Part shown: positions 25,951-33,444 of the stretch, piece after piece
Numbering within the stretch: position 1 is the stretch's first letter
How the letters are laid out: every line of letters starts with the position of its first letter
Assembly (NCBI GenBank): GCA_025210475.1
Contig: JAOARW010000011.1
Span: forward strand, 1 to 33,444
From: Carboxylicivirga sp.
GTDB lineage: Bacteria; Bacteroidota; Bacteroidia; Bacteroidales; Marinilabiliaceae
DNA: 33,444 bases
Reading direction: 5' to 3'
The notes under the pieces: model-generated
The model's database searches: none
What the model was told of the DNA's origin: nothing
The model's input: only the letters and a program-made list of their open reading frames with translations
Made by a program: the position numbers and the translations under genes

Positions 25951-28116
25951 TTATAATAATGCATCTATACTAAAAATCATTCCATCTGCAGTTATTCTGC
26001 CATCTTCCTTATGTATAGTTTTAGCCGATTTTTCATTACTTAAATTTTGAATTTCGAGTTGATCCTGAGTCGCATTAATTTTTAACTCTACAAACACTTC
26101 TTGCCCTAAGTCATAATGAGATACTTGTCTGGTAACTACGTTCAGAGCTTCTTCATATCCTGGTAAGATGTAGTTGATTCGGCGATTTTCCTCCATTGGC
26201 ACGAAGTATTTCATACAATACATGCTTAAAGCTTTCTGCTTCTCTTCCTGCACATCTTCGGTATCAGTAGATAAAGGAAGTGGAGGAATAGTGCCATCAT
26301 CAATACCATTTTGAATTGCTTTATTGCTTGGAACAAGCACCATCAAACGATTTTTATTCACCAAACTTTCCTTTAATCTGCTAAAGGAGTATAATTTTGC
26401 TTCTTTAAGCAACATGTTAAACATGCCATACTCTTCAACGTTTTGTAGTACACCACCTAATCTATCTTCGGCTCCTTTAATCGAACCTTGAATTTTATAG
26501 GTAATACCGTTAGTTGGCTCTTCATTTACTTCCAATATTGTTGCATAAGTTTGATCGCTTGATTGATAGTCGTTTTCATTCACATACAACTTACCATCCT
26601 GATATTTGACTACATGAAACGATTCAACGTTCTTTAAATAACCACTACCTGACAAGTCGATTACATCGTCTTTCATAAAAACGTAATGCGCGAAGACACT
26701 TTCAGCTTCCTTTTTACCAACTTCACTTCGTGCACCATTTTCTTTGTTTATTTTCATCAATTTATTTGACTCAACCACATAACCAATGTCTTCCATTGCT
26801 TTGTTATCAGCTATTAAAAGTCCAAAATTGATATCCTGATTATTTAACATCTTTGAGGCCCTTGCTAAATCAAGGAAATAAGCAAATGTGTTGTAATCTA
26901 AATTAAGCACAGCCTCACCCATTACTCCTTTCATAAAACTTGGTATCTGCACTTCTTTTAAACCATAAAATATGCCATTTTCAGTTATTCGTGCAGAAAC
27001 GATATCATCTGTTGTAAACTGGTATTCGTCACCCCATTCTGATTGCACTAAGCCGGTTTGCAAATCACCAAAGAAACCACTGGTTGCAAACATGTGTTGC
27101 TTTAAAATATACTGAATACCTATTTGTGGTATTTTACTGTAATCTTCCAGGCCTTCAGCACCCCATCGAGTAGTAATAAAATTTTCAAGTGCCTCATTAG
27201 TGACTCCTAAAACAAAAGCCTGATTCTTACCTACAGTTGTTTCACCAGTTGCAAAACTGTGTACGATATCAACTCCACCATTTATTGCGTCACTTTTTGC
27301 CCATTCACCTGTCCAATCACTTTGATAATTTTCTGGCGCTTCTTCGGTTTCCCACCTGATAAAATAATAATGATAAATGTCTCTGAATCGGCTGAAACGT
27401 TCATCCTTTTCCAACACCTGATCAATGGTTGGTGCTGCATCTGCAAACTTGTCTATCTTATAAAGGTATCCATTATCGGCAGGTATTTCATAATCAGTTA
27501 TACGAGCACCAGTAGACAACACTGCATTACCATTATAGAATCCATCACCATAAATTGAATTAATGTTTAACTCAGCGTTGTCACTTTTCATGGCATTGAA
27601 AAAAGCGTCACTGTATACTAACAGGTTCTTCTTATTTGCCATTACCATGCATGACTTAACTTCGTTTTCTATTTTTACCTTATGCAGCTTTGGTGCTGGC
27701 TGACAAATCGTGTTAAAGGTTGTAAACAATCCTTTTTCAAATTCATATAAGTCATAATGAAATGTTTCTAACCTTTCTTTATTATAACCTTTAATGATTA
27801 AAGTATAACGAATTGCTTCATCCAACCTATCTAACGGCACATCTTTAAGACTGCTAAACTGATTATCGCTTAACCATTTTTTTATTGCAGTATTATTTGG
27901 CACAAAAGCCGTTAACAACATTTGCCCATCAAGTTGATTTTTTAGACCAATCATTTCAACTGCTTCGCAATAAAGCGAATAGTCTGAATCTTGCTGTAAT
28001 ATTTCATATATACTACCTTTGAGCCATTCAGGACGTTTATAATAATCATCCTCATTTTTGCATGCAAAGAGCAGTAACGTAAACGAAATAATTGCTATGA
28101 TTTTTTTCATTTGCAT
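25951..28116 (-). CDS. Large multi-FAS1 (fasciclin) surface lipoprotein
   Basis: A 721-residue lipoprotein with lipobox LLFAC (Cys19) followed by KNEDDYY. It appears to hold four FAS1-like units: about 35-228 (LLTAFVPNNTAIKKWL, NGYLYKIDKF), about 230-395 (FVLGVTNEALENFIT), about 395-545 (NFGLLIADNKAMEDIG) and about 560-721 (RLMVLVPSNKAIQNG, ADGMIFSIDALL). The first and last are convincing, while the middle two are degenerate. FAS1 domains are adhesion or ligand-binding modules. In SusC/D operons such lipoproteins are thought to bind the glycan at the surface, but direct evidence is scarce. It sits between the discoidin-like lipoprotein (18-bp gap) and the first SusC (7-bp gap), in the same operon. 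Confidence 0.85.
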   Translation of the reverse strand: MQMKKIIAIISFTLLLFACKNEDDYYKRPEWLKGSIYEILQQDSDYSLYCEAVEMIGLKNQLDGQMLLTAFVPNNTAIKKWLSDNQFSSLKDVPLDRLDEAIRYTLIIKGYNKERLETFHYDLYEFEKGLFTTFNTICQPAPKLHKVKIENEVKSCMVMANKKNLLVYSDAFFNAMKSDNAELNINSIYGDGFYNGNAVLSTGARITDYEIPADNGYLYKIDKFADAAPTIDQVLEKDERFSRFRDIYHYYFIRWETEEAPENYQSDWTGEWAKSDAINGGVDIVHSFATGETTVGKNQAFVLGVTNEALENFITTRWGAEGLEDYSKIPQIGIQYILKQHMFATSGFFGDLQTGLVQSEWGDEYQFTTDDIVSARITENGIFYGLKEVQIPSFMKGVMGEAVLNLDYNTFAYFLDLARASKMLNNQDINFGLLIADNKAMEDIGYVVESNKLMKINKENGARSEVGKKEAESVFAHYVFMKDDVIDLSGSGYLKNVESFHVVKYQDGKLYVNENDYQSSDQTYATILEVNEEPTNGITYKIQGSIKGAEDRLGGVLQNVEEYGMFNMLLKEAKLYSFSRLKESLVNKNRLMVLVPSNKAIQNGIDDGTIPPLPLSTDTEDVQEEKQKALSMYCMKYFVPMEENRRINYILPGYEEALNVVTRQVSHYDLGQEVFVELKINATQDQLEIQNLSNEKSAKTIHKEDGRITADGMIFSIDALL

Positions 28117-28134
28117 TTATTTATTGGATTTATT

Positions 28135-29268
28135 TTATCTTTCCAGAGATGTATAGATATTTAATTCTGCAAACATCGTGTGAGCATTATTAGACTCAAG
28201 TGTTTTAATTTTAATAAACTGGCCAACAGGATTTCCTTCAATTTTGTACATTTGACCTTCATTGGTATTAATGTCTCTATCAAAAATTCCGATCGACACC
28301 CATTCATCTTCTTTTTTCATTTTTGTTAACACCTCAAACTTCGTTGTTCCTCTACCATCATTCTGCCTACGGAACAATTCAATGCTATAAAATTTAATCG
28401 GTTCACCTAAATTAAAGGCTACCCATTTATCATTATCAGGGCCAGGAGCATCTTTCCATTGTGTGTGCCAAAAAGTCCATATATTATCATCTATCATATG
28501 AATACATCGTCCATTATTTCCATTATTCTCTCCAACAGCTTCTTCAGATGAAAATCCATCAACTGTCCATAATGCTTTTGACACTTGTAGTATGATATCC
28601 CCTTTGATCACCTCAATTTTCTCATTTCGCTCAATTGTATTTTCAAACTCATCAGCAATTACAACACTTACCTCAAATTCTCCCTCAGGTATGTTGTCAT
28701 ACTCAATTTCTGTGAAAGTCTCAATGGATACAAGTTCTTGTACCAATGCATCTCCATCCTTTTGAGGAACAGTGATCGTTACATTTACAGGCATTTGCGA
28801 GTCATTTTTATAGCTTATCGCTAACTTTTTATCACGTGCCTCTAATAAGAAGGTTTGCGCAACTTGCAAAAAGGGTGGCATCATAGGTCTGGCTTTCACA
28901 TAAACCGCCTCTGAAGATTCATTTTTTTTATTGTAAGCAGTCAACACAAACTCTTGACGTTGCATATCCGATAATCCTACAATAGCCAGTTCCTCAATAT
29001 CCTTTACTATTGAATCTTTAATTTCCTGTCCATTGGCACCAATATGCTTGATACTTATATGATCGAGATTCTTGTCAGAAGGATTTTCCCAGGTTAAAAC
29101 CAAGCTCCCATAACCCTCTTGTACTTGTACATTTGTTACAGGCTCTATCGCCATTTTATTGGATGTTTGCGGATCAAAATCAGGATCACGTATTGGGATA
29201 TCATCATCCGAACCGCACGCATACAGCAACACGCACAAAATTGGCAAAATACTTAATTTTCTTTTCAT
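28135..29268 (-). CDS. SusE-position lipoprotein with Ig-like and discoidin-like (DUF4959/DUF5000-type) domains
   Basis: First intact gene of the main operon, 377 residues. The lipobox LLYAC (Cys18) is followed by GSDDD, matching the Ser/acidic export signal that sends lipoproteins to the cell surface in Bacteroidota. The layout is an N-terminal fibronectin/Ig-like domain (about 40-130; YGSLVLTWENPSDKNLDHI), a second beta-sandwich (about 135-225) and a C-terminal F5/8-type discoidin domain (about 230-377). The last contains DDNIWTFWHTQW and WVAFNLGEPIKFYSIELFRR, as in DUF5000-type proteins, where it probably binds carbohydrate. No catalytic residues are visible. It lies about 250 bp downstream of the 30-bp palindrome, so its leader probably carries the operon promoter. 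Confidence 0.85.
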   Translation of the reverse strand: MKRKLSILPILCVLLYACGSDDDIPIRDPDFDPQTSNKMAIEPVTNVQVQEGYGSLVLTWENPSDKNLDHISIKHIGANGQEIKDSIVKDIEELAIVGLSDMQRQEFVLTAYNKKNESSEAVYVKARPMMPPFLQVAQTFLLEARDKKLAISYKNDSQMPVNVTITVPQKDGDALVQELVSIETFTEIEYDNIPEGEFEVSVVIADEFENTIERNEKIEVIKGDIILQVSKALWTVDGFSSEEAVGENNGNNGRCIHMIDDNIWTFWHTQWKDAPGPDNDKWVAFNLGEPIKFYSIELFRRQNDGRGTTKFEVLTKMKKEDEWVSIGIFDRDINTNEGQMYKIEGNPVGQFIKIKTLESNNAHTMFAELNIYTSLER

Positions 29269-29517
29269 AATTATTGATATTTAATTTAACAACTAACAAC
29301 CATTTGGCTGCCTTAAAAACATCTCTTTTCACTAGTTAACTATCTCACATACTTCTATTGTCCATGCATATGTGCAGGGAGGATATTCTTTTATTTTTTC
29401 AGGAATATTGACTACAAATCCGTTAACACTGGATTTTCACATTAAACTAAATTTGGCTCTCAAAACTCTTACATTACAATTTTGCATAACCATATTCAAT
29501 CTAACTTTCTATCTTCG
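29269..29517 (-). promoter_or_regulatory. Likely promoter/leader region of the main PUL operon
   Basis: This 249-bp non-coding stretch lies between the palindrome and the first intact gene of a compactly spaced minus-strand run extending to 7539. The operon promoter should lie here by position. I found no clear TTTG/TAnnTTTG pair on the minus strand, so no promoter can be pinned down. One TAAATTTG match points the wrong way, on the plus strand. Confidence 0.4.
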
Positions 29518-29547
29518 CACCTATGTGCAATCGATTGCACATAGGTG
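29518..29547. promoter_or_regulatory. Perfect 30-bp palindrome, LacI-type operator candidate
   Basis: Bases 29518-29532 and 29533-29547 are exact reverse complements with no spacer. The core is TGTGCAATCGATTGCACA, with a central CG flanked by AAT/ATT, the symmetry seen in operators of LacI-family repressors. Its arms and spacing recur at 4658-4675. It lies about 250 bp before the main operon and contains the stop codon of the truncated rhamnosidase frame. No T-tract follows on either strand, so an intrinsic terminator is unlikely. Regulator binding is inference. Confidence 0.5.
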
Positions 29548-30369
29548 TAAAAAAACTTCTTTAACTTGAATCATTCCAAGGGATCGTTCCGTCTGTTGAC
29601 AATCCAAATCTAAAGCCTCCGTTTCAGATTCATCCACATTAATTACCGGACACTGTTCACATTTAACTTTTACATTTCTCAATAATTCACAAGCAAAATC
29701 GAATAAATTTTCATTGGATTTCAGAGCAATTGAGTCTACAGTAGGATCTTCGAGTAAATGCTGATGTGCACCGTATGTGTTCTGAGCAAAATAAGAAACT
29801 GCTCGCCAATATTGATCATTTACTTTCCATTTCCATAAACTGTATGAATTGGCAAGTTCTTTTTCCTTTATAAGCAATTCCAAAGATTCTCTTTCCATCT
29901 CCAAGTCAAATCGAATTTCTTTCAACGCTTGTTTTTCGTTAATTTGGAATATGTGAACCTTATCGCGAATTGAAAAAGCTGTGACGAATTGATTATCAAT
30001 ATAACATTTTCCTTTTCCAACAGCCTTAAACCGTAGTTTCGAAATGGTTATTAAATCTGGTAATTGCAGACTAAATACCCCTTTCGTAATTACTTTGTGA
30101 AATTCTCTGGGATACCTTATGTTGAGCAGAGCGTCATCTTTTCTCTTCCTTAACAACTGAAGCCTCCAACTTTCCAGTTCCCTAGCTCCGTAAATCCATT
30201 GAGTTTTGGTCTCTTTTATGTTGGAAACTGGAACTTGTTTTAAAGAGTTATAAGTTGCATCAATTTCCGCAAACATAGATCTATTTTGTTTATTTGATTG
30301 TCCGGATACCTGAAATAGACAATTACCAATAAACCAAAAAATAACAATAATAACACTGGCCTTTTTCAT
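29521..30369 (-). pseudogene. N-terminal fragment of a GH78-like alpha-L-rhamnosidase
   Basis: The frame encodes 282 residues with a signal peptide (1-23, ending VSGQ). It continues with beta-sandwich segments that resemble the N-terminal accessory domains of Bacteroidota GH78 alpha-L-rhamnosidases: TQWIYGARELESWRLQLLRK (60-79), LRFKAVGKGKCYIDN, and a segment like the concanavalin-type domain (NLFDFACELLRNVKVK, DESETEALDLDCQQTERSL). Family members are much longer, with an (alpha/alpha)6 catalytic domain that is wholly missing. The frame instead runs into an unrelated tail (VFLHLCAIDCT) and stops inside the 30-bp palindrome. A 45-bp gap separates it from the GH2 fragment upstream, as in an intact operon. 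It is probably a deletion remnant, possibly still translated but without enzyme activity. The family call rests on remembered motif style. Confidence 0.55.
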
Positions 30370-30414
30370 AAATTACCTACTCGAAAATTAATTTACAATA
30401 ATACTTCAAGCTAA

Positions 30415-30873
30415 TCATAATAGTGTTGTACTAATTGACATAACGCTTGCACTTTTTGATAATTGAGTTACTGTTGGTTTGGTATCTATTTCCAATACGC
30501 CTGTAGCACGTACATGCACTCCTGCCTTAATCAATGAGCCTGTAATTTTAATTGTTCCGGGTTTGGTGAACGTTCGGATCAATATTGGAGCATCTACCCA
30601 TTCAACCTTTCGAGGATTACCGGCATTAGAAGCATTCCCAACCAATTCACCTTCGCCTTTTATTTTAAAATGCACATTGTCATTCACCGGGTGCTTGATA
30701 TTACCATACTTATCTACAATTGAAGCCACCGCAACAGCAATATCAGATCCATTGTCGATCATTAGCACTCCTTCATCTAATAACTTCAGAATGATACACT
30801 CTTCTCGATGCGAGGCCATGGCCACCACTTTCCCATCTATTAATCCTTCGGCTACAATGCTTGCTTTTTCTTT
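30415..30873 (-). pseudogene. C-terminal fragment of a GH2-type glycosidase
   Basis: This open stretch encodes about 153 residues without a convincing start; the first stop-free codon follows a TGA at 30874-30876. Its sequence aligns along its length with residues about 688-816 of the intact GH2 protein at 7539-10184. Examples are IVAEGLIDGKVV against FIAEGLIDGKVV, and NPRKVEWVDAPILIRTFTKPGTIKI against NPRKTQWGTAPVLIRSTLKSGQITV. The catalytic barrel and N-terminal domains are absent, and no other frame continues the homology upstream. The similarity is that of diverged paralogues, not of a recent duplicate. It ends 45 bp before the rhamnosidase-like fragment, so the two were probably consecutive genes of an ancestral operon. 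Confidence 0.75.
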
Positions 30874-31860
30874 TCATAGTCTGTTTGCATTTCAAATCAA
30901 CCCTAACATTGAGATTTTTAAAAATCTTCTTTCTACTAATACTATATCGTTACAAACCTATTAATTCGGCAACTGAACAATTGTTAATAATTGTCATCTT
31001 TTCACAACAGGTGTTCATTCTTTTGTCAATAAGAGCTTGACAGGAAGGTGAATACATAAAATGAACATATGTATTAGTTTTGTGTACGTAATTACCAATT
31101 TTAAAAAAAAGGATATTTCTGTCCGTTAAAATTTAGCTTCCAATCATGCTATTTCATTCTTGCATTGCATTCAACAAGTAAACAGTTAACAAATAGTTTA
31201 TGATTTATTTGCCATATCGAAAAAGGTGTCGAGAGTGGTTCCTAAGTTTTACAAGGGCAAGTACCTTACTGTAGAATATTTTGTAAGCCCGATACTGGTC
31301 ATGGTAGTGCAGTAACATCTTATGTCCTGCCACGTTTTAGAAGCACAGAATTTTAACCATGCTTTCCATTCACAACTTTAAAGTTTGAAGATGAAGATAC
31401 CGCTTGAGGTGGCGTTGACAAGATGGAGTAGGTTTATACCCGGTGATATAGACAACTCAAGTCTTCCTGTTGACTATATGGAAAACCACTTTAAAAACAA
31501 TTCAACTGAAAATCGTGAGGCTGTTTTTTCATGGATTCAGAAAATTCATGAAGGGTGATGGAGTAAAGAGTATTGAAGCTACAAAAAATGGTTTTACATT
31601 AAGACTTAATCTGACGAGCATTACTTATTTGATATCTTTAAAAAAATGTCAGATAATTTATTCTACCAACACACTCCATTCCTATGAGTTGAGCTATATT
31701 GATAGAATAAATCAAAGTAAAAGCGATGTAAGCTAAAAATCTAACCTAGTCAAATTGTCCAAAAAAAATCTTTTGCCCTTATATTAGCAACTTTTAAAAT
31801 TTTTATCACTTAACTCTTCAATCTCTCAATCTCTATAAGTTATTCAGTACTTTATGCGAC
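30874..31860. other. Gene-free, decayed region between GH2 fragment and regulator
   Basis: About 1 kb without a supported gene. It contains a 16-bp AT-rich palindrome AGATTTTTAAAAATCT (30912-30927). From 31190 to 31740 several short plus-strand frames have protein-like composition but are interrupted: one at 31391-31558 (55 codons, with ALTRWSRF and DIDNSSLPVDYMEN) and one at 31470-31736 (88 codons). The first recalls, weakly, the 'IDN...EN' region of IS66-type transposases. Degraded mobile DNA is a reasonable guess but not shown. Confidence 0.4.
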
Positions 31861-33297
31861 TTAACTTTTGACCTTCTCTTGCTGATATGCTTTTGGTGTT
31901 ATTCCAAACTGATTCTTAAAACATCTAGCAAAATAAGACATATCACTAAATCCAGTTTGGTCAACAACTTCCGATACTTTTATATCTTCTGTACATAATA
32001 ATCTCGCAGCTTCTTTTAAGCGAATACCTTTTATAAATTCGCTTGCTGACATCCCAGTCAGTTCCTTTAATTTCATATGAAGTAACGTCCTACTTACCCC
32101 AGATTGTTCGTTTAAATTTGAAACTTTGAAATCTGTATTAGAAATATTCTCATATACTATAGCAATCGCTTTTTTCAGAAATTCCTCATCCCTATTTGAA
32201 CGTGTTACTTCATTAATTTCAATACCTAAATCTTTCTCAAATCTATGCTGCCATTTCTTTTTTAGTATAATTAAGTTTTGTAAATGTGCCTCTAATATCT
32301 CGCTATTAAAAGGTTTTTCAAGATAAATATCTGCACCTTGCTCCAAACCTTTGACTATATTTTGATTTCCAGATCGAGCAGTTAACAAAATAATTGGTAT
32401 GTGACTAGTTTCAAAATCCTCCTTCACTAACTTACATAACTTTAGTCCATCCATTACCGGCATCATTACATCACTAACGATTATTTCAATATCAAGATTC
32501 TTAATTTTCCTCCAACCTTCTTCACCATTACATGCTGTTTCAACGATGTAGTTTTTACCCAAGGAAAATTTCAAATAATTTAACAAATCTTTATTATCCT
32601 CAATTATTAACACCTTGGTATTTTGCTGAATTTCGGATTTTTGATCATTTCTTTTAAAATCAGTATCAGATTCCATACCTGAACATTCAGTATCAGATGA
32701 CCAGAACGCTTTTTCTAACACTTTATCTTCCTTATCAAAATGTTTACCAACAGGTATTTTTACTATAAACTCAGATCCTTTGTTTTTTTCGCTATTAATA
32801 TGAATTGACCCATTTTGTATTTCTACAAGATTTTTAACTAATGACAATCCTATTCCTGAACCTACCCCATCAGAATACTGTCCTTCAACTTGATAAAAGC
32901 GATCGAAAATATATGCTTGATGTTCTTGCGAAATACCTATTCCAGAATCTTTAACAGAAATTTGTATGGTTGGCACATCACTCTTGATAGATCTTATGTC
33001 AAGACTTATCTCACCTCCATTTGGAGTAAACTTAAATGCATTCGATAATAAGTTAGTTAGTATACTCTCAATTATTTTACTATCATAATAAACAACCCTA
33101 TCTTCCAAATAAGACACAAATTTGAAATCGATATTTTTATTGTTTGCTAAAGAATTAAAGTTTGAACAAATGCCTTCCACAAAATAAACAATATCTCCTC
33201 TATTAACTGAAAGTGTGAATTCGCCAGTCTCACTTCTGCGAAACTCAAGCAGTTGATTTACCAAAGTCTGCAAACGGTATGCATTCTTTAATACCAA
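31861..33297 (-). pseudogene. 5'-truncated hybrid two-component system regulator (HTCS): HATPase, receiver, AraC HTH
   Basis: HTCS proteins sense glycan fragments in the periplasm and activate PUL transcription. Only the cytoplasmic C-terminal part remains (478 codons from a TTG). It has the end of the dimerisation helix (AYRLQTLVNQLLEFRR, 6-21), HATPase_c (about 70-185; NLLSNAFKFTP, DSGIGI, FDRFYQ, GSGIGLSL), a receiver (about 225-345; phospho-acceptor Asp276 in SDVMMP, Lys328 in EKPF) and an AraC-type HTH (about 375-475; FSDMSYFARCFKNQFGITP). The beta-propeller sensor, membrane segment and HEFRTPL histidine box are absent. In frame, a TGA occurs at 33315-33313 and homology stops at about 33300. 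No start with a good leader is visible, so it is probably broken by insertion or rearrangement. It may still be expressed as a fragment. Confidence 0.8.
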
Positions 33298-33366
33298 ATT
33301 AATAGTAACACCTCAGGTTCTATCATTACTAACGCATAGGTGTCAGTTGGCAGTCCAAAATAGCTT

Positions 33367-33444
33367 TCATTGTTCCACTAAATCAATAGAAAGTTGAAGC
33401 ATTTCAAAGATATTCGCAGAACGCTTAATCCAGGTATCAATGGC
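33367..33444 (-). pseudogene. Partial frame at right edge, possible transposase C-terminus
   Basis: An open frame enters from beyond the window and ends with TGA at 33369-33367, giving at least 25 residues that end SANIFEMLQLSIDLVEQ. This resembles the last helix of IS4-type transposases of Bacteroidota (a pattern like SLYEILQILSISLF). Lying directly upstream of the broken regulator, it would explain the truncation as an insertion. The stretch is short and the match is from memory, so the call is weak. Confidence 0.3.

Noticed and set aside
27259..27558. 99-codon plus-strand frame inside the four-FAS1 gene
   Set aside because: Antisense shadow in a well-supported gene; no homology features.
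29447..29454. TAAATTTG promoter-like element
   Set aside because: It points to the plus strand, where no gene follows.
29518..29547. Palindrome as an intrinsic terminator of the rhamnosidase fragment
   Set aside because: No T-tract follows on the minus strand, and the plus-strand side is followed by an A-run; there is also no loop.
30479..30964. 161-codon plus-strand open frame
   Set aside because: It lies antisense to the GH2 fragment, whose minus-strand frame has clear homology; the plus-strand translation has no recognisable domain.
1..33444. CRISPR arrays, tRNA or rRNA genes
   Set aside because: No regularly spaced repeats and no tRNA- or rRNA-like stretches were seen on reading both strands.

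Overview
The window is almost entirely a polysaccharide utilisation locus (PUL) of an AT-rich Bacteroidota bacterium. The supporting marks are two SusC/SusD pairs, fasciclin-domain lipoproteins, acidic residues just after the lipoprotein cysteines (a surface-export pattern of this phylum), a type IX secretion (T9SS) C-terminal sorting domain, and a hybrid two-component regulator (HTCS). A free-living, possibly marine, Bacteroidales/Marinilabiliales-type organism fits, but this is inferred from style and not from a marker gene. No rRNA, tRNA or CRISPR was seen. All convincing genes lie on the minus strand, so the order of transcription runs from high to low coordinates.

Right flank (about 29.5-33.4 kb): a decayed zone. 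It holds the 3' part of an HTCS whose sensor and histidine box are missing, about 1 kb without an intact gene, the C-terminal scrap of a GH2 enzyme, and the N-terminal part of what looks like a GH78 alpha-L-rhamnosidase. That last fragment ends inside a perfect 30-bp palindrome. The extreme right edge may carry the end of a transposase.

Main operon (29.3-7.5 kb): the palindrome lies about 250 bp before a compact gene run. The run is a discoidin-like SusE-position lipoprotein, a four-FAS1 lipoprotein, SusC, SusD, two FAS1 lipoproteins, a second SusC, a second SusD, then a strong hairpin, a heparinase II/III-like polysaccharide lyase, a GH105 unsaturated uronyl hydrolase and a GH2 glycosidase. 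The logic is surface binding and import of an acidic glycan by the SusC/D and FAS1 proteins, chain cleavage by the lyase, removal of the unsaturated uronic acid by GH105, and trimming by GH2 and other glycosidases. The absence of sulfatases argues against a heavily sulfated substrate. The rhamnosidase remnant hints at a rhamnose-containing acidic polymer, but the substrate is not proven.

Left part (7.5-0.4 kb): after a stretch with hairpins and a small inverted-repeat element come an (alpha/alpha)6-barrel glycosidase lipoprotein, a secreted LRR/cadherin-like T9SS protein, a GH43-like beta-propeller lipoprotein and a small unknown lipoprotein. The first 400 bp hold a perfect hairpin and no recognisable gene.
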